Below, piece by piece: positions 1-12,283 of a DNA stretch of 64,000 nucleotides (position 1 is the stretch's first letter; each line of letters opens with the position of its first letter). The notes below the pieces were generated by a model. That model did not search any database, was not told the DNA's origin, and saw only the letters and a list, made by a program, of their open reading frames with translations. The stretch comes from Malurus cyaneus samueli (taxonomy: Eukaryota > Chordata > Aves > Passeriformes > Maluridae), in NCBI GenBank assembly GCA_009741485.1, contig CM019216.1, positions 48,178,328-48,242,327 of the forward strand, written 5' to 3'. Both the position numbers and the translations under genes were made by a program.

Positions 1-1003
1 TAGAAAACCTTTTTTCCATTTTGGGCTATGGCAACTGAATTATATTTTCTCTGCAGTTCCTTTGCAGTCCCTTTGCAAGGATTTTGTGATATGTGAGAAA
101 AGATAAAAGACATTATTTCATCTCTGTTTTCCACATATTTTCGTCTACATTTGTTCTTCCACTCCTTTGTTTCCTCAGAGTTCAGTATAAGGGATGGTGC
201 TGTGAAGGGTAGGACCATCCTGATTAAAAGGAGAAAATATAACAATGGGTTAGATGTTTATCAGTCTGTTTGGAGCTGAACAATGCTAAGCAACGCCATT
301 GCTACCAAGCTAAGAGTTAAGGTGGTGCTGCAGTAGTAGAATATATTGTTAACTCTAACAGTTGTTTGCAAGCTGAGACAGTTCCAGACGTGAGAAGGCA
401 CATGGCACCAGCTCTGTTGCATGTTATCTGTGTGTCACACACCCATCTCATAAAAACAGTGTGAGAATCAGTAATTTAGTACATTGAGATGAAATGTGCA
501 TGTAAGAAGAGCTTCATCCAGGGAGCAGAAGGCTCCAGTGGTTATTTGCTGGCCAGGAGTTTGCCATGGTTGTGCTGCCTATTGTGCTGCCTGGGTGAAG
601 AAAGCCACAGTGACCATAAGTGACAGAGAGAGCAGACCACCTGGCAGATCTGCTTTTGAGGAAGAGCCATCAGTAGAGTAAATGCAACCATAAAATTAGC
701 TTCAGCTTTTTCCTAAGGAATGATGTCTTTGTGATTAAATCCCTGGCTTCGTGTCTAGTTCTACTAGTTCTTCTGATTGACCTTGGAGTGACACTGTGTA
801 ATTAAATCCTGATCTCAACTATTTTAATGCTGCTGCCACAGCCTAGACAGCTCTTCTCCAGCAGACTGCCAAATGTGTTTAGAAGCCCCATGCTGGCATT
901 TTGTAGGTAGACAAACAAGTATAAATAGGTTCTAATAAACTCCCATTGAATATTAAATACTTAGCTTGCTCAGGCATTTCAGAATAACCCAGCAGGTGAT
1001 GAA
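1..1003. other. intergenic, nothing recognised
   Basis: AT-rich single-copy-looking DNA with no recognisable coding exon, RNA gene or repeat family. Short open frames, including one of 61 codons near 496, are of the length expected by chance and show no domain or codon signal that I can see. Confidence 0.6.
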
Positions 1004-2132
1004 CTATATCATCATTTTAAAAAATGTAGCTTCTTCAGCCTCCTTTTTAGCTGCTCTCTTTAATAGTACTTCCCTAACACACTGAAGTGTAGTGACTATA
1101 AATTCACTACTAGCTGCAAACTGTACAAACTTGAAATACTGAGAAGTCCCTCCATAAGTATACAAGAAACAAATGTCATAGAGCTGACCAAATTGCCGAA
1201 TTTCCTGCACTGATGATAAATGCACAGGAGAGGGGGCTGTAGGACTAGACTGATTTTCACTAAAGGCACCTTACTAAGCTGAACACAGGATGATGGCTAA
1301 AGGATTACAGGAATAATGAGAAAACAGCTTGAACTTCAATGACAGCTATTTTGAAAAAAGTTTCGAAATAGCTTTGTCTTATAGCTAGCCCTATAGCCCT
1401 CCAACATCAATGGATGCTCCTAATCTTACCTGTATATTCCAGCAGAAATATGTCTTACAAAGATTCTTGACAGCTTTTTGCAACATAAACACCTTCTAGG
1501 ATTATGAGATCAGTGTGGCATAAGTGTTTGTCCATGCAGAAGAGGAAACCAGGTGGAAAACAGGTTCCTGGTACTGCTGAGATAGGTCAGCTTGAAAAAT
1601 GGGAATTGTAGAATAATCAGGACAATTTTACAATTGCTCTGTAGAGGCATGAAGATTAGAAATGAAAAAGAAAAATAAATTTCCTGCCTTAATGTGTATT
1701 TGTCCCTTTATCGTGTGGAAAAAGTCTGTTTCAAGTTGCTTCTGTTCAGACTTTTTACAACTTTATTTGCAAATGGTGGACCAGTAACAATTGCATCCTC
1801 AGAAGTCATCACTTTTTTAATATTAACCCTTATCTGATTACAGTGGTTCAAACATAGCACCATGAGATAACTTTCTGAAAGGCATTCCAAAAACTGAACC
1901 AAAAAGATTACTCCAGCATGATTTAAACACAGGAATCCACTAAAGGTTTCCTCAAGTATAAAAGAGAATTCCCTACAACGTTTAACAGGAATACTTATCA
2001 TGTCTTTCTGAATAATCTGAGCTGTTGTCCAAAACTGGATATGCTGATGTTTTGTTTCCCACATGCAGCGTATTTCATCTAGCTCAGACACAGGCTTTTT
2101 TGCTTAAACTGAGCCTTGGAAGCCTGTGTCTT
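1004..2132 (-). pseudogene. cluster of three exon-like segments, unidentified gene relic
   Basis: On the minus strand three segments look like exons in order. Segment A starts at 2132 after an acceptor-like CACTGCAG and is open to a stop at 1708, but only after a one-base frame change in a run of six A near 2098. It includes peptides such as HQHIQFWTTAQIIQKD and FSGFLCLNHAGVIFLVQF. Segment B, 1495-1430, is exactly 66 bases (22 codons) between an acceptor-like ATAATCCTAG and a strong donor ACAG/GTAAGA. Segment C starts at 1278 after GTGTTCAG and reads to a TAG at 1006-1004, again needing a one-base frame change near its start; it includes VQEIRQFGQLYDICF. I see no good donor after segment A. 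I do not recognise the family with confidence; my only weak impression, not verified, is a large germ-cell protein of the TEX15 kind. Open frames of this size also occur by chance, so this may be coincidence. Confidence 0.25.
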
Positions 2133-5100
2133 CTGCAGTGCACAACTTAGAGGCTAATGCAGCCATGGCAGAGCATTTCAGATGTTTCCAATGCCATTGT
2201 CAGAGTTCAAACATGTACTACAGATTTCTTTTGTCAAAAATTATGGTGTGCTTGGACTGACATATCCCAAGATAAGACACTGTGTCTTTTAAATCGGAAA
2301 AGACAGAAATGTATATGTCTTTTTCTGCAGAGAACCAACACCAGGGAACTGCAAATTCTTGCATATTTTATCCCTTTATCTTATACAGTAATGAGAAGCT
2401 GGTGCTTTAGACTAAAGCAGCTGGCCAACAACTAATTAATGGAAGTGTTTTATGTTTTTGTTCTACCACAGAGGGATACTTGGTAACTTTTTTACCTTTT
2501 TTCTTAGAGAACAATAATGACTTATGGCTGCTTTTTAGCTGACCATTACATTTTTCAGTCTGTGCATACCTATAACATGGAATGAGTAACTGTGAGAGTG
2601 TATGGATAATGGATATTTATCATCACTGAAATTCTGTGCATGGCAAGGTAAACCTGGACTTGGTGAAGAGACCCACAGAAGTGAAGAAAAATGGGCTACT
2701 CCTTCCCCATCCCTAAAAATGGACTTAGATGAGAGGGAATGACTTGCCCTCCTGTTGCAAGGTACTTTTTCCATTGCTTCAAAGAAGGTCAGAACCAGAC
2801 CAGATACCTCCCTTTTAGGTGATCAGTGCTAGATAAAATTAAATTCCTGGTCAAGGCTAAATCAAACCTTATTTGGATTGAAAAATTCCCTACATATTGT
2901 TTCAGTAACCTAGGTACATTTTGGGTCTTATTTTCTTCCCAGGCCCTATTATGAGAAGAAACAAGCTTTGTCCCTGAAAGCTTGACTAAAGCAGATGCCA
3001 TGGTTATTTTCATTAAAAAATGCAGTGGGAGGATGAACTACATCCAGGTTTTACACAGTAGGTGACTTATTAGATAGCTCACTCAAGATGTGGGATATCC
3101 ACATCAAAGCAATTCAGCAAGAAAGCAGGCAGCCAAAGCTGCCACCCCTGACAGTGTGATGACTGTGAGTGCAACTCTCTTGTGCTGCAGTTTCAATGAG
3201 GCTGAGTGATCACAGAGCCTGATGGAGACAACTGACCACACCAAAACAGGATACGCACACAAAGATACAGATCTTCTATCATTATTTGGTCTTGGACATA
3301 ACTGAGGACTTTGGTGCTGTCATGAGCTGTGACTTGCCTTTCTACATCAGGGAAATTAAATCTCTTCATTCTTCCCCATCTGCATTCCTCAGTTGGCAAA
3401 GTGGTTTTGCAAATACGGCACCATCCTGGCTACACTTCCACCACTTGAAAGAGCAAACTTCAGACAGATGAAGACATGACAAGCTGTGGCTCTTGCCCTT
3501 GTTTCATACCATGTCCCAACTTCCCAAGACAGAGCCAGCAGCACTGCTCATGCCAGGGGCCTCCTAAAGGCACATGCTGTCTGTCCTGATCCAGACAGGT
3601 CTCTGTTTGAAGGGTAGCCTTCATAATCTATGACTGGCCACTAATTATACCAGCATTTTTTGTTGTCAGTTACTCATCTCGGGTTCCCTGTTCTTTATTT
3701 CAATTAAGTCCCTATCACAAAGTCCTAATGTAAACTGTGCACAGATGTTTGAAAAAAGAAATCTAAATAATCTTGTAAAAATTTGCGTTTCAAAAATGGT
3801 TCAGATATCTCTGGCACCTCATCTGTGAGATCCCCAAAGATACCAGCAATTTAAGTCAGACATGAGCTCCTGCATTAGGCCACCTGGTAGTGCTACAGGA
3901 AGCAAGCAAGCACAGAGCCTTTCTTCCCATCTCAGAGAAAAGCTCTGGATTCAGAGTAAAGAAAGGCCTTTGTGTCCCAGACAGAGGTATCTGTCCGAGC
4001 CCAGGGGAAGGGTTGTGTGCCCAAGGCCACAGCACCTGTGCTCCAGCACTGCCCGATGCCTTTTGCTGATGTGTCAGTCAGCCTAAGAAAAGCTATTATT
4101 TCTTCAAATATTGCTGCATCTACATCCTTAGACTGCCACAATTACATCAATGTTTCCATTTGTATAGAATAAAACCTTAAATCATTCCACTAACAGGGAG
4201 CAATTTGTTCTCTGTCTTGCCCATCTTTTGTTTTTCAGTGAAGGTAAACCTGTCCCTTGATAGTGTCTGCATCCAATGGATGCTAAGGAAGCAACATGAG
4301 AAATTTAAAAGTTTCCTTTTGGAAACACCTGTGTTTCTTTTCCTCCCTCCTCCAAATAGCAGCTGCTGAAAATTTTAAAGGTCTGTTTAACCATCAGCAT
4401 TTTCACATAATTCCTGCATTAGGGAGAAGAGGATAGTAGGGAGGTAGGAAGACAGGAAGGAACAATAAGCACTATGCTAGCCATGCTCATGGTTAGTTTT
4501 GTATAATGCATGCTGTATAAGAGTCCATCGAGCCCAATGTGCTCTTGCCAAAAGTAGCCATAAAAGATTGCTCAGGGAAGAGTAAGAACAGGACAAGTAT
4601 ATGCAATGCATGCATTGAATGCTCTTCCAGACATCAATTATTTCCAGCTTGGGGACTTTAAGTGCTAGATATAATTTCTTTGCAATTAGTACATCTTCTA
4701 TCAACTTGTTCCAGCTCCCCTTTTAATATCTACCTCCTTTGGTTGAGAAGTTGGATTCATGTCTCACAGTGGAAAGAACCACCTCCTTACTTTACACATT
4801 AAGTAAATTACATGTATGTAAATTACACATTACATGGATCCCCACAATGAATTTTATCTGCCTTTTTGCTGCCAGCTCAATCAGTCTTGTGAATTCGTCC
4901 TGCAACCTACAATTAGCCTTACTTCCTTAAACAAATTAAGGTCATCTTCAATCTTAGACATTGTCTGAATTATGGTTGTTAATGAATATGTTAAACAGAA
5001 CAGATATCTGGATGGATCTGAACTACATTGGTAAAGTCTTCTTGCCTTCAAGGACTGGCTGTTTCTTCAAATTATGTTTCCTATTCCTAAATACATTTTT

Positions 5101-6309
5101 TTTTACATTTTTCCTTCTATGTTAGCTACCTAATTAATCCATTTCAGATGTTCTGTCTGCTGCTAAACCAGAATATATATGGTGGTCAAAGTAAAAGCAA
5201 ATAGCACACAAGCAGGTATGGAAGCATGGGAGCAAAATGAGATGACAAGGTTAAGATGATTTCCTGGGCTGTCTCTCCCAGTGCTTTCAAGAGGAACTTC
5301 TGCAACTTCTGACTGTATCTAACCAGAGTTAGAGAAAGAATATTCTTGATTATTGGGGGAAAAAAAAATACATGGGCACCAAGATCTGCACCTGTTGAGG
5401 TGGTCTGCACACTCTGTAGGCTTAAGGAAATGTAGAAGCCCAAGTCTGTTGAAGGATCCACAAAACAGCACAGCCTGGCCAGCACTCACACTGCTCACAC
5501 ATGTGCTGAGCTGCTGACACTCTTGGTACACCCAGCAGAGCCCCAGTTCCCTGCCACATGCAGCTGCAGGAGAACAGCTGTGCAGAGATGTCCTGCTGAG
5601 CCAACATGCTCTTCTCACCAAGGATGGGCTATGGCCAGATCCAAAAGGTGCCTCTCCCACACCACCCTGGCAGGGACCTTCCTGGGTAGCACAGTTGCAA
5701 TGGCTGGACTCTCCCATGGCTTCTTGCCCCACACATCTCAGCATCTCCACTCTCCATTCATCTCTTTTCTCTTACTGGTGATTATCAGCTGACAAAATCT
5801 CTTGGGCAGCCAGTTTCAGCAGAACTGGAAAAGCTCTAGATAATAACATTGTGCCTCACTGGCTGGCATCCCACGAGTGTGTGTGTGACTCTAATTTTGT
5901 TCCCAGGCAGCTCCTTGTTTTCCCTTCCTTCCCACCCTCAGTCTGAAAGAAAACAAAAGTCATTGAAGCTTATTCTAGGCCAGCTGGTCATTGTAAACAA
6001 ACACCAGCTCTGCTCGTAGCCGATGCATGAATACTTATACAGGGACAAGCCTAACATCCTTGTGTTTAATCTGGATAGAAAATACTGTGTTGTATCTGTC
6101 CCACTGCCCCACTGTACTGCAACCAGTGGTAAGTGCCACCTACTGTCAAATGCTCTCTCCTCATCCTCACCACCTTCCTCTTCCTCCACTGGCCTTTGTC
6201 ATGGATCCTAGTCATGGTAAAGTCCTCTTCTTCTGGGCCAACCATTAGTCTGGAGAAGAAAGTACCCTCAGGAAATCTTCTGGAGTGCAAGGATATAAAG
6301 AAGATGCAT
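2133..6309. other. intergenic, nothing recognised
   Basis: No convincing gene. The stretch holds scattered open frames under about 145 codons on both strands, all without recognisable domains. A perfect 14-bp palindrome, CAATGCATGCATTG, lies at 4604-4617. Around 5450-5760 the sequence is richer in GC and in CAG/CTG words, but I cannot assign it to a repeat family. Confidence 0.55.
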
Positions 6310-6785
6310 AGAGCATTTCACTCTCTGGGTGAAAAACCTTTTCCTGATATCCAACCTAAACCTCCCCCATCTCAGCTTCATGCCATTACCTCATGTTCTG
6401 TCACTGGTCACAAGAGTGAAGTGCACCTGCTGCTCTGCTTCCCCTCACTAGGAAGTTGAAGACCATGATGAAGTCTCCCCTCAGTCTTCTTCAGGCTGAA
6501 CAGACCAAGTCACCTCAGCCACTCGTCATACAGCTTCCCCCACTCAAGACCCTTCATCCTCACAACCTTCCTTTGGATGTTCTCTAATAATTAAAGCTCT
6601 TTTTTATATTGTGGTGCCCAGAACTGTCCCCAGCACTTGAGGTGAGGCCATCCCAGTGTAGAGCACATAGGACAATCCCCTCCCTTGCCCACCTGGCGAT
6701 GCTGTGCCTGATGCACCCCAGAACATGTTTGTCCCTCCTGGCTGCCTGGGCACACCTCCTGAGTCTCATTGGGTGAGTTGGAGCA
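6310..6785 (-). mobile_element. CR1 LINE fragment, antisense, truncated
   Basis: Reading + to -, this matches the antisense of the 3' part of avian CR1. Landmarks are GATATCCAACCTAAACCTCC near 6348, the AAGTCTCCCCTCAGTCTTC block near 6471, TTGTGGTGCCCAGAACTG near 6609, and GATGCTGTGCCTGATGCACC near 6698. The element therefore lies on the minus strand. Its extreme 3' terminus with the short ATTCTATGATT-type repeats is missing, and the 5' side is truncated as usual for CR1. Divergence is substantial, so the insertion is old. Edges are approximate because I worked from remembered consensus landmarks. Confidence 0.85.
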
Positions 6786-6911
6786 GAGGATCACACTGTC
6801 CCTGCAGCTGAATGAGGCTCTTCCAGGGGCCCAAACCTAGAAACAGTTCTAAGCTTAAGGTCTGCTCTATTTTCTTGTGAAATGACCTGCTTCAGGCAAT
6901 TTTAGAGTCAC

Positions 6912-7466
6912 TCAGGACTCTTTTGTCAAAAGCAGCTGCTGTAACTTCTGCACAGCCTTGGGGCACAGAACCTGCAGGGAGGCTTCTCTCTGCAGCATCG
7001 GGGACATTTTCATCACCTCAGCCTCTGTGGGAGAAAAGAACAAATTTATTTTGGGAACTGAATAACAATACAGGGAGCAAGTGAGTGGCTGTGTAGCAAG
7101 TGAGTGGCTGGGGTTAAACCACAAGAGTCCCTTGCCAGAAATAGAGCACAGCATTTGACTCCTGACTGGCTTCTTGAGCAGAGGACTGGTGCTCAGTCCC
7201 AGCCATCCCACGCTTACCCTCCCATAAACCCAAGGGAGGTGTTCACAGCCCTGTTCCTGGCTCTGGTCAGCTCTGGCTGACCCAGGGCTTTTAAGAGTGG
7301 TACAAGGTGGAGTCCCTGTGAAACAAGAGAGGGACACCACAGTTCTCTGGTCCTTGGGCTTTGATGGGGACATCTGGTGTGCAAAATGCTCACCCTGTGG
7401 GAGCACAAACAACTCCTGAGAGAAAGTCCAGAGGAAGAACAAACCCCCCGAGACCCCAAATTTCTT
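6912..7466 (-). pseudogene. second cluster of exon-like segments, unidentified
   Basis: Three minus-strand segments have good splice look-alikes. The first, 7466-7394, runs from an acceptor-like CTTGGCACTGGTAG to a donor ACAGG/GTGAGC. The second, 7315-7218, runs from CTCTTGTTTCACAG to a donor GGGAGG/GTAAGC and reads GLHLVPLLKALGQPELTRAR in one frame. The third, 7024-6912, follows the strong acceptor TTCTTTTCTCCCACAG and ends in a TGA; it reads EVMKMSPMLQREASLQVL and then VQKLQQLLLTKES. The segments suggest an alpha-helical, HEAT-like C terminus, but the best frames of the three do not join in phase, and the natural joins hit stops. That fits a decayed unprocessed gene copy or a chance pattern. 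The same strand also contains an uninterrupted 176-codon frame over most of this stretch. No family assignment is made. Confidence 0.25.
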
Positions 7467-9443
7467 CTACCAGTGCCAAGAAAGGCTGGTACTGACAGAG
7501 GACAAACAGAACCAGGTCTGTAGGTGGCACATTCAGAAAATGTGCCCAGAAATCAATGCAGAAAAGTGTCTCTCTGTGCCCACAGGAATATTTTGAACCA
7601 GGCTGGGAGGAACACCTGGTAGCCACAGCAGCACTGTAATTCCAATTGGACATTTTAATGCTGCATAAATATTGTAAGACAGACACAGATGCTTGTGCCC
7701 AGATAGACATGGGACACAGGGATGACTACATTTACCTAAGTTCATAAAAAAATTGGGATTTATTGAGAGCTATTACATTCAAAGTCTTGGCAAAACTTTG
7801 AACTACAAAGCCATTTTCTATTAATTTCTAAATAAATAATAGCATAGAGTAGCAAAATTTGTTTAGGGCATTGTAACTAGAGTCTTTCAGATACCTATAC
7901 TACTAATACAAATTGAAACATGACATCACTCTAATTTTTTTGACTCAATTAGTAAGTAAAGCTCTTTCAAATGCTTAAGTAATGTAACAGTTAAGAACTG
8001 CACTATTATATCTATTCCTTTTCAGGTTTTAAAACAAGTCAGGACATATCCACTGGCTAGCAAAGAAAAATTAAATTAAACTATGTTCTTTCCTTCCAGC
8101 AATGTAGTGATAAAATAAAAATTAATTTAAAAGATACACTAGTTATTTGGTAAATAAAAACTTAGGCAAACAAGCCTGTTTGATGGGTAGCAAGAAAGAA
8201 ATAATTTCTTCATTGTTCTAAGGAGAAGAAAATGAAATCCATTTACCCATGTTTTTCCTTGACTACCCCAAGGGTCTCCATCTTGGCCTTATATTCAAAA
8301 TATATTCAGACTGCTAGTATATTTAGTTACTTCTAGCCTATTTATTTTTCTTCTTTGGGTAGAACGACACGATGCCTGAGTTTAAGAGCTCTACTGAATT
8401 TCAGAGGAAATGGAAAAACTAACAGAAAACTCAGATTATTCACTGCTAAGCCTCTTCAAAATAATTTTGCAAAAGGGTTCAACACTTTTGTCACCAAGTA
8501 AATATGCAGAAGCCAAGTGTTTTGAAGTTTCAGACACTAGGGGCCCTCAGTGATGTTAATGTTCGTGGAAAGTCCTTTGACTAACACTGTTAAGCTCTTT
8601 GTTTGCTTTGTCCCTGAATGGAGCATCTCCTCAAAAAACAAAAACAAAAACAAAAGCAAAAAAAAAAACCCAAAAAGTAAACAATAAGCATCATTATGGA
8701 TCTTTATAAAATCTTCTAAAATGAAATATTAAGATTTTACTTTCTTGTGTACATTTGGGGGTATTTTGCTGGATGAGTGAAGTGGAAAATCCCCTACAGA
8801 GCTGAAAATACATCAGGGCTAAAGGGATCCTGAGGACAAATGGCTGAAAATCATCTATCCTAACTGATACTTCATCGTAAAATGCACTTACACCAGAAAA
8901 ATAAAAATTGAAATCACGCCTCTTTCCAAATTTGTAGAAACTCAGGGAGAACCCTCTTAAATTATATCTGCAGCAGGAAAAACAAGGTGCACAGGAATAG
9001 GAATTCAGAAGTGGATTTACAGTAGAGCCTGTGGTGCCCATAGTGTCTCCCACATCACAGAGTAAAGGGAGATGGTAGAGCCCTTACTCTGCTTCTCATT
9101 TGGATCCTGGTTCTCTCTGCCCCTCCCCATAACTGAGAGGCTGGTGCCTGCCACAGAGGAATGACTAGAAGCTGATTCTGCAAAGCAACAAAATGGGAAA
9201 GTCCCCAATTAAAAAAAATATTGAAGGGAATTTAGAGTTGAAGAAAATGTTGAAGTTCCATTGAAAGCAAAAGGAATGAAGTACATTTTAAAACTCCATT
9301 ATCTTCAATAAGAATTAAATACATGGTTAAAGGTAAAAGTGCATACTTTTATGAATAAGAATTCTTTAATGACCCTTAAACTTACAGCTGTCTTCTCAAT
9401 ATTATCCAGAGTGGAACCAGAAATTGTTTCCGGTAGTCTGAGG
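7467..9443. other. intergenic with an A-rich simple repeat
   Basis: AT-rich sequence without recognisable genes. An A-rich simple stretch, an imperfect AAAAAC repeat, occupies about 8633-8668. Confidence 0.6.
8633..8668. repeat. A-rich simple repeat (AAAAAC)n
   Basis: An imperfect run of AAAAAC/AAAAGC units followed by ten A. No upstream body resembling a retroposon that would make it a poly(A) tail is visible. Confidence 0.8.
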
Positions 9444-9726
9444 CCAAACTACTTGAAAATTAAATTTTATGAAGAGCAAGGGACAATGATTCTTATTAGA
9501 AATCTAAGTTCCATCTCTTTCTGTAGTCAAAACCAAAACTAAATCTTCACCTCACACACAAAATCCTGAAGGGTTTTTATTATTGCTAAACTACCTGAAA
9601 ATTAAACTTTCAGATGAACGAGGGACAATGATCCATTTTAGAAATCTACAGTTCCCTTTCCTCCTGTCAAATTCAAACCTAAATCTTCACCTTGCATACA
9701 CAAAACCTTATGAGTTTTTATTATTG
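9444..9726. repeat. two diverged tandem copies, about 142 bp each
   Basis: Copy 1 spans 9444-9585 and copy 2 spans 9586-9726, directly adjacent. Shared blocks in the same order include CTACYTGAAAATTAAA, GAGGGACAATGAT-like, TTAGAAATCTA, CTAAATCTTCACCT and GTTTTTATTATTG. Substitutions and small indels separate the copies, so the duplication is old. I find no third full copy; the following bases drift into unrelated T-rich sequence. I do not recognise the unit as a known retroposon. Confidence 0.85.
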
Positions 9727-12262
9727 CCCATCTTTATTACTTTATTTTTTGTTTTTATTTTTTCTTCCTAAAACTAGACAGAAGCTATCTGAAAACTACA
9801 TTTACCCAGACCAAGACTTCATAAAATCCCTTAAAAATTGACGGCCTCATAAAGTAGCAGTCAAACATGCTGAAGTTGTATTTTTCATGGCTTAACTGAG
9901 CAAACCTGTACAGGAAAACCTGAGTCACTTTAAAATATCAACAACCCACACTGTCAGCTTTCAACCCACTACACGTAGGTGTTGTATCCTGCAGTGTCCC
10001 ATCCCCAGAATAGGGCGAGCACCAACACTGCTGTCCCACAGCATTACTGAGTCTGCTGAGAGCCACACATGGGGCAGGTTCCAATGCACTGCAGAGCCCT
10101 GGTCCCATGTCCCAGTGGCAAGTGGAAAACCATCCCAAATCACAAACCTGATAGTCAAGGTCCTGTCTTCACGAGCAGCCTTGCTAAACTTTTTCATAGT
10201 GCCAGCTTCTTATTTAACTCAGGTCTTTTTGGGGTGGTCACCACTCCTTACACATTTGTTGAAAGTAAATTGCAAGGGAGAAAAGCTCTGATCCCACAAA
10301 ATAGTTGTAATAGTTAAAATTTGATATTTCATAATTATACTGATTTTTTTCCCCTTTAAAATTCTAAGACAGCACTAGAACTGTATCTCTTCTCTTTTTT
10401 AAATGTCTCCTCATCTCCAAGGTTCCTTCATCTTCTGAGATATAGAGATCTGCTGATAAAAAACTGCAACAGGAATTTCAATTTATTGAGTGTTTTGTTG
10501 GGTTTTTTTTCCCATGAAGTAGGGAAGACATAAAGAATATCCATACATTTAATATTTCTTGACTTTGTCCTTGTACTCTACTTCTACATTTTTTACATTT
10601 CTGAAGAAGACAGAGGAAAGAGCTGGACTTCAGAATGAGAGGTCTTTGTAACTTTGCTCTTCCTAATCTGAAAAGTGCAATGGTATTATTATTTTTATGG
10701 AAAATATTGTTTTTATCCTAAAATATTTATTATATTCTACAGCTTTCTGTTCCAAGAGTTGTACTCTATACTGGGGAAATCTGACTTGGTTGCTGCCCAA
10801 CAATATTGTCCTAGTAGTTCTTCCCTTAAACACAAGATGTCAGGTTTTCAGCCCAAACATCTCTAAGCAAGTAAAAAATGGTTTTGGCATTGAATAAATT
10901 CCAGTATTACTGGAAAGAAAAAAAAATCACTAAAAAATTAAACTTTGGTTAAACAGTCTCTTTGACTGGTATGACAAGACTTTGACCATTAGTTCCTTTT
11001 GTTTCTAAATTACTGCCATGCTGGAGATGCCAGACTAGGAAATTGGATCTCATTTCCATATCCTGAGACTGGTAGAAGGCAAAACACAGCACCATCATTT
11101 GATCTTGGTAAACTTTATTTCATCGCTGAAGGCCTACAGTGCCTCTTTTATGTCCTTCTAAAAAAAATGAGAGACAGACCAAAATATGCATGCAGAGTTA
11201 TGGGGTTGGAATAAAACATTAAATCTTTCTGTTTAGATAAACTCCTCTCTGAAATCAAATATTTTTTTAGTCTATGGTCTGTGGTACAAAAGTAGCAGTC
11301 GTTCTGAGGCATGAAGTGGGATCTGGACCTAAATGTTCCCAAAGACTAAAGCTTTTAATGAACAGCATTGGGGATCAAAACTAATGCTGCAATGGGAAAG
11401 TGTTTTTGTTCTTAATCTCTGATCAGATCCAGCTCTACACACACGTGACCCAGCTGCAGCTGAAGGCACAGTTAGCCCTTCAAGAAGGCTGTTCCTGGTC
11501 TGAAATGGCAGAATGACACTCCACTGACATCCATCCATCTTAACAATCACTCTCTAGCTTTTAGTGTCTCATGCATTTAATAAAATTTCTTTTTTGCATA
11601 AGCTCCATGTTGATTTTACACCAGGTTCTACAGTCACTAAAGGTTCCCTTTCTAGTCAACTGATGCATTTCACTAGTTATTTTGATTACAGGTCTCAAAG
11701 TCAGTAGGAAAGGGAATTCAGCCTTTCTGAATTTACCCTTGGTGAAGGAAAGCTTTCACACTGAATTTTTATATATATTTCACTATATAATCTAGAGAAT
11801 ATTAACTACAAAACTCAATACATACTAAACAAATTTTAAAACAAAACCCCTTAATGTTTGTTTTCCTCTTGCATACAGCCAAAGATATTTGAATGCTTTC
11901 GGATCTGAAATTACAATACCTTCCTGTAAGCAGTGAAGGCTTTTTCCCCCTAGCCCAGAAGATACCAGAATTAAAGCACTTACAGTGGTTCCTTACTTTA
12001 TGCAGAGCTTAAGAGATAATCAGTGGAGGAACAATAAAAATACAAATATAAAAAAAAACACCTGCAAAGCAAAAATCTATAGCAGAGAACACCACAATAA
12101 CTTAATATATGGCAAGAAATAAAGCTGGAGAATAATGTCCTGGAAACGTCTAGGTACAAAAATGGAGAAAGCAAATTGAAAAACAAAGAGATCTGTACTG
12201 ATAAAGTCACAGGCATGGCTTTTCAGGAAGCAAACCTGTAGAGGAGTGGAGGCAGGACTTCC

Positions 12263-12283
12263 AAAAAAAAAAAAAAAAAAAAA
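12263..12283. repeat. poly(A) homopolymer, 21 bases
   Basis: An uninterrupted run of 21 A. The 5' flank has no recognisable retroposed body or gene copy, so I treat it as a simple repeat rather than a retrogene tail. Confidence 0.9.

Noticed and set aside
5319..5750. 143-codon minus frame in a CAG/CTG-rich patch
   Set aside because: Overlapping open frames on both strands, Cys/Ser/Gln-rich composition typical of CAG/CTG-rich non-coding DNA, and no splice context.
12263..12283. Poly(A) run as the tail of a retrogene
   Set aside because: No gene-like or retroposon sequence precedes it on the + strand and no target-site duplication was seen.
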